This document shows, in pieces, positions 60,888 to 64,000 of a DNA stretch of 64,000 nucleotides (position 1 is the stretch's first letter; every line of letters begins with the position of its first letter). Below the pieces are notes generated by a model that was given only the letters and a program-made list of their open reading frames with translations, was not told the DNA's origin and did not search any database. The DNA comes from an uncultured Algibacter sp. (GTDB lineage Bacteria > Bacteroidota > Bacteroidia > Flavobacteriales > Flavobacteriaceae): positions 186,001 to 250,000 of the forward strand of contig NZ_CANMAU010000004.1 of NCBI RefSeq assembly GCF_947495925.1, written 5' to 3'. Made by a program: the position numbers and the translations under genes.

Positions 60888-61565
60888 ATGGGCAAATGTG
60901 AACAATGTATAATTAAGCAGTTTAACTCTTTGAAGGCTCTTACAAAAGATGAGCTTGTGCGTATTTCTGGTTGTAAAACGTCAAGGACAATTAAAAAAGG
61001 CGAGGTTATTTTTGAAGAAGGAGAAACGTTAAATGGAGTTTATTGCGTGAAAGATGGTATTTGCAAGCTCTCTAAGTTAAGTGAGAATGGTAAAGATCAA
61101 ATTGTAAAGATGGTTGTTAAAGGCCAGCTTTTAGGACAACGTTCCTTGATTAGTGAAGAAGCTTCCAACTTACAAGCAACGGCGTTAAATGATATGGAAG
61201 TTTGCTATATCCCTAAGAGTGAGATATTTGCTGATTTACAAAAGAATTCAAAGTTTTCTATGGAAGTTCTTAAGGATATGGCTCATGATTTAAGAGATTC
61301 AGATGATATTATAGTTAATATGGCCCAAAAGTCGGTAAGGCAGAGATTGGCAGAAACCTTAGTGTATATAAGTGATAGTTTTGGCACTAATCCAGATGGG
61401 ACTTTAAGTGTGTTATTATCTCGCGAGGATTACGCAAATATTGTTGGTACGGCTACTGAATCAGCCATAAGAGTCCTTTCTCAATTCAAAAAGGAGGGGT
61501 TAATTTCTACTGTTGGAAAATATATTAAAATAGAAAATAGCGCTGGTTTAAAACGTATAGAATAA
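60888..61565 (+). CDS. Crp/Fnr-family transcription regulator
   Basis: A 225-residue regulator with a cyclic-nucleotide-binding-like sensor domain (about 15-130), a dimerisation helix (MEVLKDMAHDLRDSDDIIVNM) and a C-terminal winged helix-turn-helix (LSREDYANIVGTATESAIRVLS). E191 and R195 hold the spacing used by Fnr and Crp to read TGA half-sites. The N-terminus has C4-x2-C7 but no third cysteine at the E. coli FNR spacing. Other cysteines are at 29, 53, 59 and 106, so an iron-sulfur cluster is possible but not of classic FNR layout. It is divergent from the cbb3 locus and I infer that it controls ccoI, ccoS-NOQP, hemN and perhaps the tonB-like gene. Confidence 0.9.
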   Translation: MGKCEQCIIKQFNSLKALTKDELVRISGCKTSRTIKKGEVIFEEGETLNGVYCVKDGICKLSKLSENGKDQIVKMVVKGQLLGQRSLISEEASNLQATALNDMEVCYIPKSEIFADLQKNSKFSMEVLKDMAHDLRDSDDIIVNMAQKSVRQRLAETLVYISDSFGTNPDGTLSVLLSREDYANIVGTATESAIRVLSQFKKEGLISTVGKYIKIENSAGLKRIE

Positions 61566-61597
61566 AAAAAGCTCTGATTTAGATCAGAGCTTTTTTT
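61564..61597. terminator. bidirectional terminator between fnr-like gene and Asp-box protein gene
   Basis: Seven A residues and GCTCTGA pair with TCAGAGC and seven T residues around a 6-nt loop (61578-61583). It overlaps both convergent stop codons' immediate surroundings and can act in both directions. Confidence 0.92.
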
Positions 61598-64000
61598 ACT
61601 GACCGATTATGAAACGCCTCGTTTCTTTAAATGGAGAGAGTGATATAAACTCCATATCTTTTTTATATGTTTTCCAGTTGTTTTCAAAAAAAATATTGGT
61701 TTTGTTTAGAGCATCTTTTAAAGCTGCTTTTCCTTGTGAAGTTAGTGTTTTTTCTGTAGTCGTTGAACCTTTAGGTCTTGATTCTATATAGGTTTTCGCT
61801 AGGCTGAGTCTAGTTTTTACATTTGGAATAGAACTTCTTACAATCCCTTGCCGTTTATCTTCTTTACCTAAAAACATATCTATTATTTGATTAATACTAT
61901 TAACTATTTCTTCAGAAGATTTGATAGCAAGGTCATATTTTTCTTTATTCAATTGCGTTAGTTTTGTTTTATAGTTCTGAGCAATTGATTTACTCTCATT
62001 TAGTTGCATAACGGCATCAGCCATAAGTTGCTCCATGTTTTCAAGCTCTTTTAGTTCTGCAAAAGTTTTATCAATGACTTGGGTTGAATTCTCAATTCTA
62101 GGGTCACTTTTTACTGTGATATTGTTCTTTGATTGGATTGTTCCATAGTTAATAACCAATTGATAAATACCTGGTTTTACCTTTATTCCTGAGTTTTCTT
62201 TATTGCTAAAGCTTTCTTTTCTAGACGTTTTATCAGGTCCTTTTTCAGTTAAATCCCAATTCAATTTATGAATTCCTGATTTTTTTGGTGTTTCTGTTTT
62301 AAGTGTTCTAATCAAACGACTACCATCATAAATTTTTAAAGTCAGTGAATCTTTAATCGTACTATTAGTAGAATCACTCTCTGGCTTATGTTCTTGGATA
62401 TTTAAATAATACGAAATACGGGCATATCGTTCTCTGTTTTCGCCATTATAAGTGGCGTCTGCTCCAAAACGACTATAAGGTCTTTGATAAGCAGCGAGAT
62501 AAGCCACTGGAGGTTCAAAAAGAGTAAGACTATCATTGAGGATTGAAGCATTTTTAGCTATGGCTCTTAACGGTCTAATATCATCCAATATCCATGCGGA
62601 CCTACCGAATGTTCCGATTATTAAATCATCCTCTCTAGGATGAATTATTAAATCTTTTACTGATACTGTTGGAAAACCTTCAGTCCATTTTTTCCAGGCA
62701 TCACCGGCATTAACTGAGACATATAATCCATCATCAGTACCTAAGAATAAAAGGTTAGAATTTTCTCTATCTTCAATAATTGATAAGGTGTAACTTTTAA
62801 CATCAGATGCGTCAACAATACGCTTCCATGTTTTTCCATAATCAGTCGTTTTGTAAGCATAGGGTTCATAATTAAAACGTCTATAGTCATTGGCTATCAA
62901 TAATGCTTCTCCTTTATTTTTGTTTGATGCTTTAATTTGAGGAATCCAAGAACCCTTAGGCAAACCCTTAATATTTCCTGAGATATCCTTCCAAGATTCA
63001 CCTCCATTTTGAGTGATATGTACTTTGCCATCATCCGTGCTCACCCAGAGCATATCTTTTTCTAAAGGAGAAGGTTCAATAACTAGTATTGTACAATGGT
63101 TTTCAGCACCAGTGGCATCAATAGTGAGTCCTCCGCTATTAGCCTGATTTAATTTGTTAGGGGCATTCGTTGTTAAATCATCCGAAATTATTTTCCAAGT
63201 AAGACCTTTGTCTGTTGATTTATGAACAAATTGACTTCCAAAATATAAAGTGTTATTACTAAACGGATCTATGTTGATAGCAGCGTTCCAATTAAATCTT
63301 AAAAGAACATTGGGGTTAGGGTGTGTTGGCTTTACTTTAAAATTGTTTCCAGTCTTAGAGTCGTAGTAATAAACTGATCCTTGTTGGCTCATAGACCATC
63401 CAAATCTGCTATTGGCTTTATCTGGAATAACATCAAAACCATCGCCAAAACTAATTTCTTGCCAATACGAATTTCGTATGCCTTGATATTTCCAAACATA
63501 AGCAGGTCCTTTATGAGATCCGTTATCTTGCATACCTCCATAAACATTATAAGGAATATCATTGTCAATATTAATATGGTAAAACTGGGCTACCGGTAAA
63601 TTGCCTATAAATCGCCAGGACTTGCCACCATCTTTAGTTATGTTAAGCCCACCGTCATTACCGTCAATCATAAAATTACCATTGTTCGGGTGAATCCACC
63701 AAGCGTGATGATCGGCGTGAACACCTCTATTGGTGTTGTATGCAGGCATAAGTTTTGTAAAGTTTTTTCCTCCATCTTCACTCACGTTAACATAAGTGAA
63801 AATGGAGTAAACTCGGTTTTCGTTTTGAGGATCTACGTATATTTCAGAATAATAAAATGGTCTATCCCCTTTATCTTTTTTATCATTTATTTTTTTCCAT
63901 TTGAATCCCCCATCTTCACTTTTGTAAAGGGCATTTTTTTTGGCTTCAACCAAAGCATAAATTACGTCGGGTTTATTCTTAGCTATGGCAATACCAATTC
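61596..64000 (-). CDS. Asp-box (BNR/VPS10-like) beta-propeller protein, 5' end outside window
   Basis: The frame stays open to the right edge (IGIAIAKNKPDVIYAL precedes the first listed codon), so the N-terminus is missing and the true start is upstream. At least seven Asp-box repeats of the form S-x-D-x-G-x-x-W are visible: SEDGGFKW, SEDGGKNF, TKDGGKSW, STDKGLTW, TQNGGESW, TTDYGKTW and SVNAGDAW, indicating a sortilin/xyloglucanase-like propeller. The C-terminal third (about 530-785) has an Ig-like segment (GIHKLNWDLTEKGPD) and a helical tail. Many flavobacterial relatives are about 1000 residues and of unknown function. No glycosidase active site can be confirmed in the visible part. Confidence 0.85.
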   Translation of the reverse strand, partial: IGIAIAKNKPDVIYALVEAKKNALYKSEDGGFKWKKINDKKDKGDRPFYYSEIYVDPQNENRVYSIFTYVNVSEDGGKNFTKLMPAYNTNRGVHADHHAWWIHPNNGNFMIDGNDGGLNITKDGGKSWRFIGNLPVAQFYHINIDNDIPYNVYGGMQDNGSHKGPAYVWKYQGIRNSYWQEISFGDGFDVIPDKANSRFGWSMSQQGSVYYYDSKTGNNFKVKPTHPNPNVLLRFNWNAAINIDPFSNNTLYFGSQFVHKSTDKGLTWKIISDDLTTNAPNKLNQANSGGLTIDATGAENHCTILVIEPSPLEKDMLWVSTDDGKVHITQNGGESWKDISGNIKGLPKGSWIPQIKASNKNKGEALLIANDYRRFNYEPYAYKTTDYGKTWKRIVDASDVKSYTLSIIEDRENSNLLFLGTDDGLYVSVNAGDAWKKWTEGFPTVSVKDLIIHPREDDLIIGTFGRSAWILDDIRPLRAIAKNASILNDSLTLFEPPVAYLAAYQRPYSRFGADATYNGENRERYARISYYLNIQEHKPESDSTNSTIKDSLTLKIYDGSRLIRTLKTETPKKSGIHKLNWDLTEKGPDKTSRKESFSNKENSGIKVKPGIYQLVINYGTIQSKNNITVKSDPRIENSTQVIDKTFAELKELENMEQLMADAVMQLNESKSIAQNYKTKLTQLNKEKYDLAIKSSEEIVNSINQIIDMFLGKEDKRQGIVRSSIPNVKTRLSLAKTYIESRPKGSTTTEKTLTSQGKAALKDALNKTNIFFENNWKTYKKDMEFISLSPFKETRRFIIGQ

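Noticed and set aside
1-64000. tRNA, rRNA, insertion sequences, integrases and riboswitches
   Set aside because: I looked for transposase or integrase text among the encoded proteins and for structured RNA in the gaps and saw none; small RNAs cannot be excluded by eye.

Overview
The window looks like a chromosomal segment of a marine, polysaccharide-degrading member of the Flavobacteriaceae (Bacteroidetes). The evidence is low G+C, Bacteroidetes -7 promoter elements of the form TAnnTTTG, a protein with a type IX secretion sorting domain, a fused CcoNO cbb3 oxidase subunit, a protein resembling the flavobacterial LETM1-related family, 2TM-domain proteins and arrays of long FtsX/MacB-type permeases. 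I saw no rRNA, tRNA, CRISPR array, transposase or phage gene. Both window ends cut a gene: a histidine kinase at the left and an Asp-box repeat protein at the right.

Region 1 (1-21423) is one exporter locus. A histidine kinase and an NtrC-type, sigma54-dependent response regulator read leftward. Reading rightward are a MacA/HlyD-like adaptor, an S41 protease, a LolD/MacB ATPase, a small NTF2-fold lipoprotein, four FtsX-type permeases, a periplasmic esterase and a fifth permease. A second transcription unit then encodes another ATPase and a TolC-like channel. Both rightward units carry the same 42-bp upstream element (34/42 identical), ending exactly 95 nt before the start codon. Both also carry a TGGCAY element exactly 42 nt before the start codon. 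I infer that the neighbouring NtrC-type regulator controls both. This is the most unusual system in the window.

Region 2 (21624-30848) holds topoisomerase III with a translationally coupled RluE-like pseudouridine synthase, an ECF sigma factor with a membrane partner, a TonB-dependent receptor without SusD, a DUF4386 membrane protein, a 462-nt non-coding stretch and a TonB-like energy transducer.

Region 3 (30225-34861) holds a periplasmic helical-repeat protein and a LytS-type kinase that ends in a 2TM domain. Two stand-alone 2TM proteins, a LytTR response regulator and a secreted GH16 glycosidase follow. Region 4 (34945-41447, leftward) holds lpxD, a lipoprotein sulfatase, the LETM1-related protein, an outer-membrane barrel and a YceI lipoprotein.

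Region 5 (41563-51894) holds hemN and a universal stress protein. A leftward TetR / ABC / HlyD / TolC exporter operon follows, whose ABC protein has lost most of its ATPase motifs. A short-chain dehydrogenase, a flavin amine oxidase and an AraC regulator complete the region.

Region 6 (51896-61565) is the cbb3 oxidase locus: ccoI, ccoS, ccoNO, ccoQ, ccoP, ccoG, ccoH and a TauE/SafE-family membrane protein. It is divergent from a Crp/Fnr regulator. Palindromes of the form ATGAY-N4-RTCAT lie upstream of ccoI/fnr, ccoS, hemN and the tonB-like gene. In four promoters the palindrome centre is exactly 29.5 nt from the first base of a TAnnTTTG-like -7 element. I read this as an oxygen- or redox-responsive regulon readable from the sequence alone.
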